A stretch of DNA of 38,100 bases from Lentisphaerota bacterium (lineage in GTDB: Bacteria > Verrucomicrobiota > Lentisphaeria > Victivallales > Victivallaceae): contig SUWB01000033.1 in NCBI GenBank assembly GCA_015061745.1, positions 1-38,100 of the forward strand, read 5' to 3'. Position numbers and translations under genes: made by a program. The stretch's first letter is position 1. The number at the start of each line of letters is the position of its first letter. The notes under the pieces are model-generated. The model saw only the letters and a list, made by a program, of their open reading frames with translations. It made no database searches and was not told the DNA's origin. Below are positions 25,069 to 33,297 of this stretch, piece after piece.

Positions 25069-27078
25069 ATGAAATTTGCTGAACCGGAATGGCTCTATCT
25101 GCTTATTATTCCTTTGCTGCTGCTGCCGCTTCTGGCGGCTGCGGGAAACCGGAAACGTAAAAGCATACTGAGCAGGCTTCTGGGGGATATGCCCGCTATG
25201 GGGGCCGCTGTCCATCTGTCGGTTGTCCGCCGTTTCTGGCGGCTTCTTCTTCTTGCCGGGGCAGCAGTATTTCTGATTATTGCTGCTGCCAAACCTTATA
25301 TTTACTCCCAGCTTCTGCCCTTTGAGCCCAAAGGGCGGGATCTGCTGATTCTGTGTGATGTTTCCCGGAGTATGAACAGTACCGATATTGCTCCGTCCCG
25401 GCTGAGACACGCCCGCTTTATTATGCACCAGCTGGCGGCAAAGGAAAGAGGAGACCGTTTCGGTCTGGCGGCCTTTGCCGGGAATGCCTATCTGAGTTGT
25501 CCCTTGACCTCAGATCCGGTAACTTTCAAAGAGTATGTTGATGAACTGACCACTGAAACAGTCCCCGCAGGGGGAACCAATCTTGAAAAAGCTCTCCGGG
25601 TCGCTGAAAAAGCTTTCGCCGGTTCCGAAAGCAGCAACCGTGCGATCATACTTCTGACCGATGGTGAGGAAGTCCAGGGCAACACCCTGGCTGCCGCAGC
25701 AGAACTTAAAAAGAAAAAAATCCCCGTTTTCGCTGTGGGATTCGGCGATCCTGTCAACGGAGCGGTAATTCCTGTGGAAGAAGGAAAAAGTGCTCTTGTC
25801 AGAGACAGTTCAGGCAAGATCGTCACTTCAAAACTCAATGAAAAGATCCTCAGCCGTCTGGCACAGGAAACCGGCGGCATTTATGTGCGGACCACCGTTA
25901 CCGATCCGGGCCTTGCCCAGCTGGAATCCGCCATTAACAATCTGAACCGTTCCGGCCGCAGTCAGAGCAAGCGGCAGATTCCCGTTGAGGAGTTTCCCAA
26001 AGCCCTGGGGATGGCTCTGGCGGCACTGGTGATGTTTCTGCTTCTGTCTGAAAGAGGAAATCTGCGGAAAAATATTCTTTTTCTTTTGATCGGTTTTCTT
26101 GTGTTGGGCGCGGGGCGTCCTCCTCTTGAAAAAAATGCAGCCGTTGCTCAGACTCCTCCTGCCATTGCTGAACCTGAAGATCCGGAAGCTCTTTACAATC
26201 AGGCATTGAAGCTCCAGGAAGCAGGAGATCCCCGTTACCGTGAACTTTACAGCAAAGTCCTGAGCCGGGTTCCGGTCAACTCACCTGCCGCAGTCAGAAG
26301 TTTTCACAATCTGGGTGCGGGAAGCCATCGGGAATGCCGCAAAAAACTTGACGATTCACGGAAACAGTTGGCTGCTCAGCAGTTGGATCAGGCTTTGCAG
26401 ACATTGGGCGAAGCTGAAAAAATTGCCGCATCTGCCGAAGAACTTTATGGCCGTTCTGTTACGGCCCCCCGGCAGCTGCCTTTACACATCAGTGCCAATC
26501 TGACCCGCCTTGACCGGGACAGAAAAGCGATCCGGGAGTTGAAAAAAAGAATCGAAGATCTGAAAAAACAGCAGCAGCGAACTCAGAATAAAACCCGGCA
26601 GGCTCAGCAGAAAAATCAATCTCCCCCCACTTCTGACCAACAGCGCAAGGCGCAGCAGAATGCCATCGATCAGGCACGCCGCGAAAGTGAGAAACTTCAG
26701 CAGCAGGCTCAGAAAATGGAACAAAAAGAACTGGCTGATTCCGCCCGCAAAGCCGCAGAGGAACTGCAGAAAGCTTCTCAGGCCAAGGCAGATAAAAAAG
26801 ACCGCAAAGCCAAGGAACATTTGAAAAATGCCGCTCAGGCTCTCGCCGGAAAGGAAGAAGGTTCTTCCGGTAAAGAAAAAGCTCCCGGCAAAGAAGAAAA
26901 ACAGCCCGCTCAAAAACAGCCCGCCCCCGGTGAGCAGAGAGAGCCGCAGCAGAAAATCGACGGTAAAAAGAGTGCTGCTCAGCTTCTGGAACTGATGGGC
27001 GAAGAAGATAAAAAACTCCGTGATGCTATGAAACAGCGCAGAAATATGCGCAGAGTTAAAGTTGAAAAGGATTGGTGA
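25069..27078 (+). CDS. BatB/BatC-like fusion: membrane VWA protein with TPR/coiled-coil tail
   Basis: The protein is 669 aa. Two N-terminal helices (about 8-25, 57-75) precede a von Willebrand A domain with a complete MIDAS: Asp97, Ser99 and Ser101 in CDVSRSM, Thr170, and Asp198 in LLTDGEE. Two more helices lie at about 305-345. The periplasmic C-terminal half starts with a TPR-like region (about 365-460). It continues as a Gln/Lys/Glu-rich coiled coil and disordered tail (about 480-669), as in BatC. Bat proteins support envelope integrity or oxidative-stress tolerance in Bacteroides and spirochaetes. Here BatB and BatC are one polypeptide; MoxR and DUF58 partners are not in the window. Confidence 0.85.
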   Translation: MKFAEPEWLYLLIIPLLLLPLLAAAGNRKRKSILSRLLGDMPAMGAAVHLSVVRRFWRLLLLAGAAVFLIIAAAKPYIYSQLLPFEPKGRDLLILCDVSRSMNSTDIAPSRLRHARFIMHQLAAKERGDRFGLAAFAGNAYLSCPLTSDPVTFKEYVDELTTETVPAGGTNLEKALRVAEKAFAGSESSNRAIILLTDGEEVQGNTLAAAAELKKKKIPVFAVGFGDPVNGAVIPVEEGKSALVRDSSGKIVTSKLNEKILSRLAQETGGIYVRTTVTDPGLAQLESAINNLNRSGRSQSKRQIPVEEFPKALGMALAALVMFLLLSERGNLRKNILFLLIGFLVLGAGRPPLEKNAAVAQTPPAIAEPEDPEALYNQALKLQEAGDPRYRELYSKVLSRVPVNSPAAVRSFHNLGAGSHRECRKKLDDSRKQLAAQQLDQALQTLGEAEKIAASAEELYGRSVTAPRQLPLHISANLTRLDRDRKAIRELKKRIEDLKKQQQRTQNKTRQAQQKNQSPPTSDQQRKAQQNAIDQARRESEKLQQQAQKMEQKELADSARKAAEELQKASQAKADKKDRKAKEHLKNAAQALAGKEEGSSGKEKAPGKEEKQPAQKQPAPGEQREPQQKIDGKKSAAQLLELMGEEDKKLRDAMKQRRNMRRVKVEKDW

Positions 27079-27085
27079 AATAAAG

Positions 27086-29569
27086 ATGAACACAGTGAAA
27101 TATATTCTGCTCCTGATAAGTGTGTGCTTTTTTCTGAGAGCTGCGGGAGCTGACTTTGAGGCGGCTCTGGAACTCCGCAGAGGTGCCGTGCACCTGGGGG
27201 AATACATCCAGCTGGTGCTCCATTCGGACAAGCGGATCGACAAGATCGACTATCCGGCTGTCCCCACTGCTCAATGGGCAAAAAATATCCAGTCAAGCTC
27301 CAGCCGTTACATCAACGGCAAAGCCTCTTTTATGAAAACTTTGTATCTTGCTCCTGAAAAAGAGGGCGAGTATACGATTCCTCCTTTCAAGGTTTATTCC
27401 GGCAGTTCCTCCGTCCTGACAAAAAGCGTGAAAGTCCGTGTTCTTCCCCGGCCTGATCCCGTTTCTGAAGGAGGAAAGAGCTATAAAATTTCTGATGTGC
27501 TCAAAGGCAGCATCACCATATTTCCCCGCAACCGGGCAATTTATGCCGGTGAGGAAATGACGCTTCAATGTGATTTGCTGGTCGATGAACGTTTCAGCAA
27601 TCAGGTGCGTCTTTCTTATTATCCTCAGTTCAGCAACGTTGGCAACGCTCTCTTTACCACCTGGGATGTCCGGGGCGGCGGCAAAGTCCGGTTCCGTCCG
27701 GAAGAACCTCAGCAGGTGGTGGAAAACAATAACACCTTTATCCGTTACCGTTTCACAGCCCTCTGCCGGGTGCTGAAGCCGGGGGCTTTTGATCCGGGAG
27801 TTTCCATCCGGGTCGGAATTGTTCAGCGTTCTTCCCGGCGCGAGGATCCTTTTGACGATTTTTTCGGAGATATGGGGGGCTTTTTCGGTTCTTCCCGGGT
27901 TGAAAATTATACGGTGGAATTTCGTAAAGCTCCGGCAGTTGAGATTCGTGCCCTGCCGCCTGTTCCGGCGGGGGCTGTCAGCACCTCGCTTGTAGGACAG
28001 TGGCAGGTGTCGGGAGTGCTTTCAGGTACTTCACTCCGTCAGGGGGAGGTGTGTGAACTGATATTGAGTTTCAAGGGCAGGGGAGCTGCGGGGGATTTTC
28101 AAGCTCCCAAAGTGGAGTTGCCGGGATTCCGGGTCTATCCTCCTGAAGTGAGTAAAAATCCGGGGCTTGTGACGGCCAAATATGCGATGATCCCTCTTGC
28201 TTTGGGGGAACAGGTCATCAAACTTCTTCCCTGCACCTTTGATCCGGAAAAGGGAAAGTGGCAAAGTACGGCTCTTGAATTCAAAACAGTCATAGCCAAA
28301 GGAGCTGTACCTGCCCCTGCCCCGGTACAGAAAAATTTTGCCGCTCCTGTGCAGAAAATTTCTCAGACTCCTGCTGCTCAGGAAGATACGCTTTTTTATC
28401 AGAAAAGTTCTTCCGGCAGCGTCGTCAAAGTGCCGCTTATGGCAAATTCACTGTGGCTGATCTGTTTTTGGGGATTGGTGTGCCCCATATTGGCAGTGGG
28501 AATAGAACTTCTTTTCCGCCGCAGAGAGAAACTGGAACGCTCGCCGGAACTGCAAAAGAAAAGAGTTATTGCCCGGGAGATCAAAGGTCTGATGATTGAA
28601 CTGAAAAAAGAGGGAATGACACCGGAACTCCGCAGCCGTCTCGTCCCTTTGCTGGGAGAAGCGGCAGGGCTTTCAGCGGGAGCTTCCGCAAGTGAACTTG
28701 CCGAAGTAATGGATTCGGGGGAACTGCGTACTTACTTTTCCCGTCTTGACCTTGCCGGATTCCGTCCCGGCGGCGAGGCGGAAGAACCCGAATTGACCCC
28801 CGCTGCCCGGAAAGAGCTGTTGAAACTGCTGAAAAAACTTTCCTGTATTGCCGTGATGCTGGGAATTATGTGCAGTGCCGGTGCCGCCGGACTCAATGAC
28901 AAATTCAATAAAGGCGACTTTGCGGGAGCTGCTGCAGATTACTGGAACGCTGCCCGGACATCATCGGGCTACCGCCCGGATATGCTTTATAACTATGGGA
29001 ATGCCTGTTACCGGCAGAATAATCTTCCCGAAGCCCGCTGGGCTTTGACTCTTGCTGCTCTGCTCAAGCCCTGGGACGGTGAAATACGGGCCAATCTGCA
29101 CCTTGTCAACGCTCAACTGTTCCAAAACAGTTCCGGGACGGGGGATTTCAGCAGTGCATTGCGGGAAATGCGTGACCAGATCCGTTACGATCATTACCTG
29201 CTGCTCGGAGCTTTTTTCTGGGGGATCTTCTGGCTGGTGTGGAGTTTCAGGCGGAAACTGTCTAAAGGCGTATTTTACAGTATTGCTGCTTTTCTTTTGT
29301 TCTTCTGCCTTCTTTGCTGTATCAGCTGTTTTGCACAGAAGCGAAGTACTTTTTCGCCCCGGCGGCTGATTATAACGGCAAATTCAGTACCCCTGCATTC
29401 CCTGCCCGGCCGGGAGCAGGGAGCTCCCGAAGCGGTGCTGACAGGAGGCAGTGAAGGAGAACTTATCCAGTATGACAACTCCGGTTTCGCCCGGATCAGG
29501 ATCAACGGCCGTGAAGGCTGGGTGCCGACAGGTACATTCAAGCCCTTGCTGGGGCTGGAAAAGATGTGA
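27086..29569 (+). CDS. BatD/BatE-like fusion: oxygen-tolerance protein with TPR and SH3 domains
   Basis: The protein is 827 aa from ATG 27086, eight residues inside a frame opening with TTG within the previous gene. The ATG gives an immediate signal peptide (about 1-22). Residues about 23-440 are BatD-like beta domains (GEYTIPPFKVYSGSS). A helix lies around 460. Residues about 600-700 carry a TPR pair (MLYNYGNACYRQNNLPEARW), then two helices. The C-terminus is an SH3-like domain (ITANSVPLHSLPG; GREGWVP), as in BatE. BatD and BatE are usually separate proteins. It follows the BatB/C-like gene by 7 bp. Confidence 0.85.
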   Translation: MNTVKYILLLISVCFFLRAAGADFEAALELRRGAVHLGEYIQLVLHSDKRIDKIDYPAVPTAQWAKNIQSSSSRYINGKASFMKTLYLAPEKEGEYTIPPFKVYSGSSSVLTKSVKVRVLPRPDPVSEGGKSYKISDVLKGSITIFPRNRAIYAGEEMTLQCDLLVDERFSNQVRLSYYPQFSNVGNALFTTWDVRGGGKVRFRPEEPQQVVENNNTFIRYRFTALCRVLKPGAFDPGVSIRVGIVQRSSRREDPFDDFFGDMGGFFGSSRVENYTVEFRKAPAVEIRALPPVPAGAVSTSLVGQWQVSGVLSGTSLRQGEVCELILSFKGRGAAGDFQAPKVELPGFRVYPPEVSKNPGLVTAKYAMIPLALGEQVIKLLPCTFDPEKGKWQSTALEFKTVIAKGAVPAPAPVQKNFAAPVQKISQTPAAQEDTLFYQKSSSGSVVKVPLMANSLWLICFWGLVCPILAVGIELLFRRREKLERSPELQKKRVIAREIKGLMIELKKEGMTPELRSRLVPLLGEAAGLSAGASASELAEVMDSGELRTYFSRLDLAGFRPGGEAEEPELTPAARKELLKLLKKLSCIAVMLGIMCSAGAAGLNDKFNKGDFAGAAADYWNAARTSSGYRPDMLYNYGNACYRQNNLPEARWALTLAALLKPWDGEIRANLHLVNAQLFQNSSGTGDFSSALREMRDQIRYDHYLLLGAFFWGIFWLVWSFRRKLSKGVFYSIAAFLLFFCLLCCISCFAQKRSTFSPRRLIITANSVPLHSLPGREQGAPEAVLTGGSEGELIQYDNSGFARIRINGREGWVPTGTFKPLLGLEKM

Positions 29570-29574
29570 AGTAC

Positions 29575-29617
29575 AAAGATATTATGAGAGGCACAAGAGA
29601 TTTCTCATAATATCTTT
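29575..29617. repeat. Perfect 15-bp AT-rich inverted repeat after the Bat genes
   Basis: AAAGATATTATGAGA (29575-29589) and TCTCATAATATCTTT (29603-29617) are exact reverse complements around a 13-nt loop. It lies 6 bp past the stop codon. The stem is AT-rich and has no T-run, so it is an atypical terminator; an mRNA 3'-end stabiliser or a protein-binding palindrome is also possible. Confidence 0.8.
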
Positions 29618-29625
29618 ATGTTGGG

Positions 29626-29670
29626 GCTGCTGCCAAAACTCAAACAGTTTTCTGCCGCAGCTTCTTTTTA
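29626..29670 (+). terminator. Rho-independent terminator of the Bat operon
   Basis: GCTGC (29626-29630) pairs with GCAGC (29657-29661), and AAAACT (29635-29640) with AGTTTT (29646-29651), joined by an internal loop. TTCTTTTTA follows. Confidence 0.7.
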
Positions 29671-29804
29671 TTCAGGGCGTATCCTTTTCCCGGGGCTGTG
29701 CGGATTCCCGGTTTGCTCACGTTATGTGTCTTCAGGAGAGAGATTCCGTACGGGATATGCTGAAAAACGAATAGGGGCATTATTCTGCAGGTAAATAAAG
29801 AGAA

Positions 29805-30686
29805 TTACTTTTTCTTATGGGGGACGGTGGAAACCGCACCTTGATTTTTACGGTATTCCCGGGGTGAACAGCCGTAATGTTTGAGGAAAGCTGCTGAAAA
29901 GTAAAGTGGATCGCTGTAACCGCATCTGTCAGCTGTTTCCTTGATGGGAAAGGTCGTATTCAGAAGCAATTTTTCCGCATACTTCATCCGTACCTCAGTC
30001 AGGTAGCGGATGGGAGTCGACTCCAGATGGTATTTGAAAAGCCACTGGAGTTTTGTTTTTCCGCACTCTGCCGCCCGGCAGATTCGTTCAAGATCCATAG
30101 GGGAGCTGAAACTTGAGTTGATGAAATTGACCGCCCGCTGAAGTTCCGGCGGAAAGGAGCGTTCTTCCGCACTCTGGGATAAAAGGAGCAGCATTCTGTA
30201 AATCAGGCCGCAGCATTCCCTGATGGAGTCATTCTTTTTTTCTGAAAAAAGAGTAAAAAGAGCCCCGTAAAGTTCTTCAAACTCCTCATTGTGAAAGTTG
30301 CGGAGAACAGCGGCCTTGTCCAGATTCATTGCGGCCATATTGTTGGCAAGTATGGGCCCGGCGATGCCGAGAAAACGTTTCCGGCACGGCATTTTGTTCC
30401 CCGCGGAGAGCTTGGACTCCCCGGGAGGGATCAGAATGGCTGAACCGGCCGGGACGTGGAATCTTTCTCCACCGTAAGAGACAAACATCTCTCCTTCGTC
30501 AACGAGCTCAACATCCAGATAGACTGTTTGACTGTGGTGGACCCAGGAACCGGTCTGCCAGATACTCTTCCCGATAAAGTGCAGCCAGAGGTAAGCACTT
30601 TCTGCGGCAACGGGAAAAAATTGCAGAACGTGTTTTTCATTTGGAATATTTTTTTTACTCCAGCGGTCAAGATTCATTCTTTTCAT
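29805..30686 (-). CDS. AraC-family transcription regulator
   Basis: The protein is 293 aa. An N-terminal cupin-like sensor (about 40-100; FHVPAGSAILIPPGESKL) is joined to a C-terminal double HTH (about 185-285). This holds LERICRAAECGKTKLQWLFK and the family signature GYSDPLYFSAAFLKHYGCSP, then REYR. It lies divergent to the SGNH-led operon with overlapping promoter elements, so it most likely activates that operon in response to a sugar-like ligand and may regulate itself. The start at 30686 lacks a clear ribosome binding site; ATG 30677 is an alternative. Confidence 0.93.
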   Translation of the reverse strand: MKRMNLDRWSKKNIPNEKHVLQFFPVAAESAYLWLHFIGKSIWQTGSWVHHSQTVYLDVELVDEGEMFVSYGGERFHVPAGSAILIPPGESKLSAGNKMPCRKRFLGIAGPILANNMAAMNLDKAAVLRNFHNEEFEELYGALFTLFSEKKNDSIRECCGLIYRMLLLLSQSAEERSFPPELQRAVNFINSSFSSPMDLERICRAAECGKTKLQWLFKYHLESTPIRYLTEVRMKYAEKLLLNTTFPIKETADRCGYSDPLYFSAAFLKHYGCSPREYRKNQGAVSTVPHKKK

Positions 30687-30726
30687 AGTGCGGTTAATTT
30701 TACAGGTTTTGCGGGTTTTATTCTAT

Positions 30727-30755
30727 AATTTACACCGTTTTACCCCTTGTTTCAA
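30727..30755 (-). promoter_or_regulatory. Promoter of the AraC regulator gene
   Basis: Minus-strand TTGAAA (30755-30750), a 17-bp spacer and TAAATT (30732-30727). Its -35 overlaps that of the divergent promoter. Confidence 0.5.
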
Positions 30756-30775
30756 CTCTGAATCGCGGATATATT
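30747..30775 (+). promoter_or_regulatory. Promoter of the SGNH-pseudopilin-hydrolase operon
   Basis: TTGTTT (30747-30752), a 17-bp spacer and TATATT (30770-30775), 38 bp before the ATG at 30813. The imperfect -35 fits an activator-dependent promoter, as expected next to an AraC regulator. Confidence 0.6.
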
Positions 30776-30812
30776 TAAAAAGTTTCAAAAATTCCAACAC
30801 AGGAGAGTCTCT

Positions 30813-31955
30813 ATGAAAATCCCCGCCTTCCTTATTATTGCATTTTTCTCCTTTCTGCTTTCTGCAGCCCCCAGGCTTCAGAACAAACTTCAATTGCCGG
30901 GAGTTATTTATGCTGTCCCCGGAATCGAATGCAACATCTACTTTGAAAACACCTTTCTGACCATCAATCCGGCCAATTTCGCCTTTGAAGTCAAGTGTGC
31001 CAAGGGCCGCTGTGACGAAAAAAGATGGCGGTTCACCCCGAAAACGACAGAAACCGGCAGCTATGATCTTACGCTGCGGGTCTTTGACGATGAGGGAATC
31101 GTCGCTGAACGCACGGCCAAAGTGGTGGTCGTGCCGGCAGATTCCGGAAAAGGCCGGGAACTTTCCCTGCTTCTTGTGGGGTCAAGCAATATTGCTCATC
31201 AGCACGCTTTCCCGCGCCACATCTATTCGCTCTTTCAGACACCGGGCAATCCGGCATTGAAGATGATCGGCGAAAACGGTCCTGCCGACTCAAAAGCTGT
31301 CCGTCACGAAGGTTACGGCGGCTGGACTTACAAACTTTTCACTTCTGCCGGCAGAAAAAGGGTCAAGGGCCGCGGTTCCAATCACCGTGAAAATCCTTTC
31401 TGGAACTTCAAAACGGCTTCACTGGATTTTCCGGCCTATTTCAAAAAGAACAATTCCGGGAAATCTCCCGATTTCATCATTGTTTCCCTGGGGGGCAACG
31501 ATACCTTTATCTGGGATGATACCAACATCGACAAAGCTCTTGCAGAGCTCCGGGACAGGATCAGGATCTTTGTCAGTGCGTTGCGTAAAGCTGCTCCCGA
31601 TGCCGTTATCGGACTCAATCAAATGGAATACTGTTCCAAATCCCAGGATGCTTTCGGCAAAAATTACGGTACGCTCCAGACCCGGTGGCAGACCAGAAAA
31701 AATCTTTTCAAGTACCGTAATATGCTGGAGGAATTTGTCAAAAGCAGCGGAGACAAAAAACTTTTTGCCATTCCCATCTACATTGCCATCGACAACGAAA
31801 ACAATGTTGTCCGGCAAAAAGAATCTGCCAACGCCCGTAATAAAACAAAAGTGCTGCGCGATGCCAACGGACTTCATCCTCTGCCTGCCGGATATCAGCA
31901 GACGGCTGATCTCGTTTATGCCTGGATCAAATATCAACTTACCCAAAGTAAATAA
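30813..31955 (+). CDS. Secreted SGNH/GDSL-type hydrolase with N-terminal beta domain
   Basis: The protein is 380 aa. A signal peptide (about 1-19) is followed by an Ig-like beta domain (about 25-108) and an SGNH domain. Block I is VGSSNIAH with probable nucleophile Ser125; block II glycine is in HEGYGGW; block III is LGGNDTF with Asn229; the catalytic His355 is in [10 protein letters not shown]. The residue three before the histidine is Asn352 where the family usually has Asp, so a different acid such as Asp350 may act. It is probably a carbohydrate esterase. It opens a five-gene operon with GGAGAG before the ATG. Confidence 0.82.
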   Translation: MKIPAFLIIAFFSFLLSAAPRLQNKLQLPGVIYAVPGIECNIYFENTFLTINPANFAFEVKCAKGRCDEKRWRFTPKTTETGSYDLTLRVFDDEGIVAERTAKVVVVPADSGKGRELSLLLVGSSNIAHQHAFPRHIYSLFQTPGNPALKMIGENGPADSKAVRHEGYGGWTYKLFTSAGRKRVKGRGSNHRENPFWNFKTASLDFPAYFKKNNSGKSPDFIIVSLGGNDTFIWDDTNIDKALAELRDRIRIFVSALRKAAPDAVIGLNQMEYCSKSQDAFGKNYGTLQTRWQTRKNLFKYRNMLEEFVKSSGDKKLFAIPIYIAIDNENNVVRQKESANARNKTKVLRDANGLHPLPAGYQQTADLVYAWIKYQLTQSK

Positions 31956-31974
31956 ATTAAAGGAAAATCGTATT

Positions 31975-33273
31975 ATGAAATTCTGTCAGACAAAGAGCCC
32001 CTTCTCCTGCCGGAAGATTTCTTTTGCTCCGGCATCTTTCGCCCTGATCGAACTTCCGGTAAGCAAAACCTGGCAAATATGTATTTATGTTTTACGGAAA
32101 ATTGCCTCTTGCCTTAATATTGGCCATTGCAATTCTGCCAAATGCGGGATTGTCGGTTTTGCAAATGCAAAAACGGCAATCCACCAAAAGTTTTTGGCAA
32201 GGATGGATGGGGCCCGGGGAAGGAAGGGAGAACCTTTCTTCAAAAAGGGTTCCCTTCCTTCCCCGGCTCCTTTCACCTTGATAGAACTTCTTGTAAGCAA
32301 AACTTGTCAAATATGTGTTTATTTTTTGCGAAAAATTGCCTCTTGCCTTGATATTTGCCGTTGCAATTCTGCCAAATGCGGGATTGTCGGTTTTGCGGAT
32401 GCAAAAACGGCAATCCACCAAAAGTTTTTGGCAAGGATGGATGGGGTTCGGGGAAGGAAGGGAGAACCTTTTTTCAAAAAGGGTTCCCTTCCTTCCCCGG
32501 CTCCTTTCACCTTGATAGAACTTCTGGTCGTAATTGCCATTATTGCTATTCTGGCTGCTATGCTGCTGCCCGCTTTGCAGCAGGCAAGAGACCGTGCCAA
32601 AGTCACCCAGTGTCTCAATCAGCACAAACAAATCTATCAGTACTGGTTTTTCTATGCCTCAGAGAATAAAGAGTATCTGCTGCCGGATATAATCAAAAAA
32701 AGCGATGTACCGGAAAGCAGCCACGAATATTGGGCTTTCTATATGAATAAAGGCGTAAAACCCAGGCCGCTGCTCAATGAAAAAAAGTGGAACAACTGGC
32801 TGGCTGCGACCAAATTGTTCAAATGTCCTCTTGATTCAAACAGATCGACTGCATTGGCTGCTATGAAGAGAACCGTGGGGCTGACAGCTTTCAACCGGGC
32901 AATGGTTTACAGCAGTATCGGCTACAATGCCAATCTGGGAAGCAATGCCAGAAATTTCAAGCAGAACATTCAGAAACTTTCCGGCTTCAGAAAAAATGTT
33001 GCTCAAACGATCATTTTCGGAGACAGCTGGAAAACAGCAACAATGAATATTGCCTTGGGGAACGGAGATTCCGGAAAACGGCAGCTCATCAATGGAACCG
33101 ATCTTGACACGGGAATAAATGCTTCGCACGGCCGGGGGTACAACGCTTCTTATGCAGACGGCAGTGTTAAAAATTCATCCTTTGTCTGGATCACCGATGC
33201 CGCCAACAATAATCTTGCAGTTTGGAACACAGACAATCCCCTGATCCAGTTCAAAAAAGGCAATGCCCAATAA
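31975..33273 (+). CDS. Type II pseudopilin-like protein (DUF1559-like, H-X9-DG) with duplicated leader
   Basis: The protein is 432 aa from ATG 31975, supported by AAAGGA upstream; the frame extends further upstream, but inside the preceding gene. The leader is 177 residues before the last FTLIELL, against about 5-25 in ordinary prepilins. FALIELP (22-28) is followed by two tandem 78-aa units (29-106, 107-184), each ending FTLIELL. After the second comes the normal pilin helix [20 protein letters not shown]. The C-terminal [12 protein letters not shown] fits H-X9-DG. The residue before the last FTLIELL is Pro, not the usual Gly. The gene is open throughout, so it is intact rather than broken. 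It sits inside an operon of secreted enzymes. Confidence 0.88.
   Translation: MKFCQTKSPFSCRKISFAPASFALIELPVSKTWQICIYVLRKIASCLNIGHCNSAKCGIVGFANAKTAIHQKFLARMDGARGRKGEPFFKKGSLPSPAPFTLIELLVSKTCQICVYFLRKIASCLDICRCNSAKCGIVGFADAKTAIHQKFLARMDGVRGRKGEPFFKKGSLPSPAPFTLIELLVVIAIIAILAAMLLPALQQARDRAKVTQCLNQHKQIYQYWFFYASENKEYLLPDIIKKSDVPESSHEYWAFYMNKGVKPRPLLNEKKWNNWLAATKLFKCPLDSNRSTALAAMKRTVGLTAFNRAMVYSSIGYNANLGSNARNFKQNIQKLSGFRKNVAQTIIFGDSWKTATMNIALGNGDSGKRQLINGTDLDTGINASHGRGYNASYADGSVKNSSFVWITDAANNNLAVWNTDNPLIQFKKGNAQ
32148..32181 (+). repeat. Hairpin A of leader unit copy 1
   Basis: GATTGTCGGTTTTGC pairs with GCAAAAACGGCAATC around loop AAAT: 15 positions with one G-U pair and one G-A mismatch. The matching hairpin in copy 2 is at 32382-32415 with loop GGAT and identical stems. 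Confidence 0.85.
32216..32264 (+). repeat. Hairpin B of leader unit copy 1
   Basis: GGGGAAGGAAGGG pairs with CCCTTCCTTCCCC (13 bp); after a two-base bulge, AACCTTT pairs with AAAGGGTT. The only change in copy 2 lies in the apical loop. Confidence 0.88.
32293..32526 (+). repeat. 234-bp in-frame leader unit, copy 2
   Basis: The unit is directly adjacent to copy 1 and of identical length. It ends CTTGATAGAACTTCTG, after which the gene resumes as GTCGTAATTGCC, the normal pilin helix. Its last 24 bases therefore supply the working FTLIELL. Confidence 0.95.
32450..32498 (+). repeat. Hairpin B of leader unit copy 2
   Basis: It has the same stems as the hairpin at 32216-32264, exactly 234 bp downstream, with one loop substitution (C to T). 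Confidence 0.88.
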
Positions 33274-33297
33274 CGGAATAAAAAAGGAAAAAGTGTT

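Larger units (their letters stand above)
32059..32292 (+). repeat. 234-bp in-frame leader unit, copy 1
   Basis: The unit runs from GTAAGCAAAAC to CTTGATAGAACTTCTT and encodes 78 residues. By hand count it differs from copy 2 at about 15 of 234 positions, giving 8 of 78 amino-acid changes. It has two hairpins (32148-32181 and 32216-32264). Length is a multiple of three and there is no stop in this frame. Confidence 0.95.

Noticed and set aside
31387..31974. Upstream extension of the pseudopilin frame
   Set aside because: It lies within the SGNH hydrolase gene in another frame; the ATG at 31975 has a ribosome binding site and a plausible leader.
32092..32631. Minus-strand 179-codon frame across the leader units
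   Set aside because: Both strands of the repeat units are open, but it lacks a ribosome binding site and ends in antisense of the pilin helix. It is kept only as a sign that the unit avoids stops in several frames.
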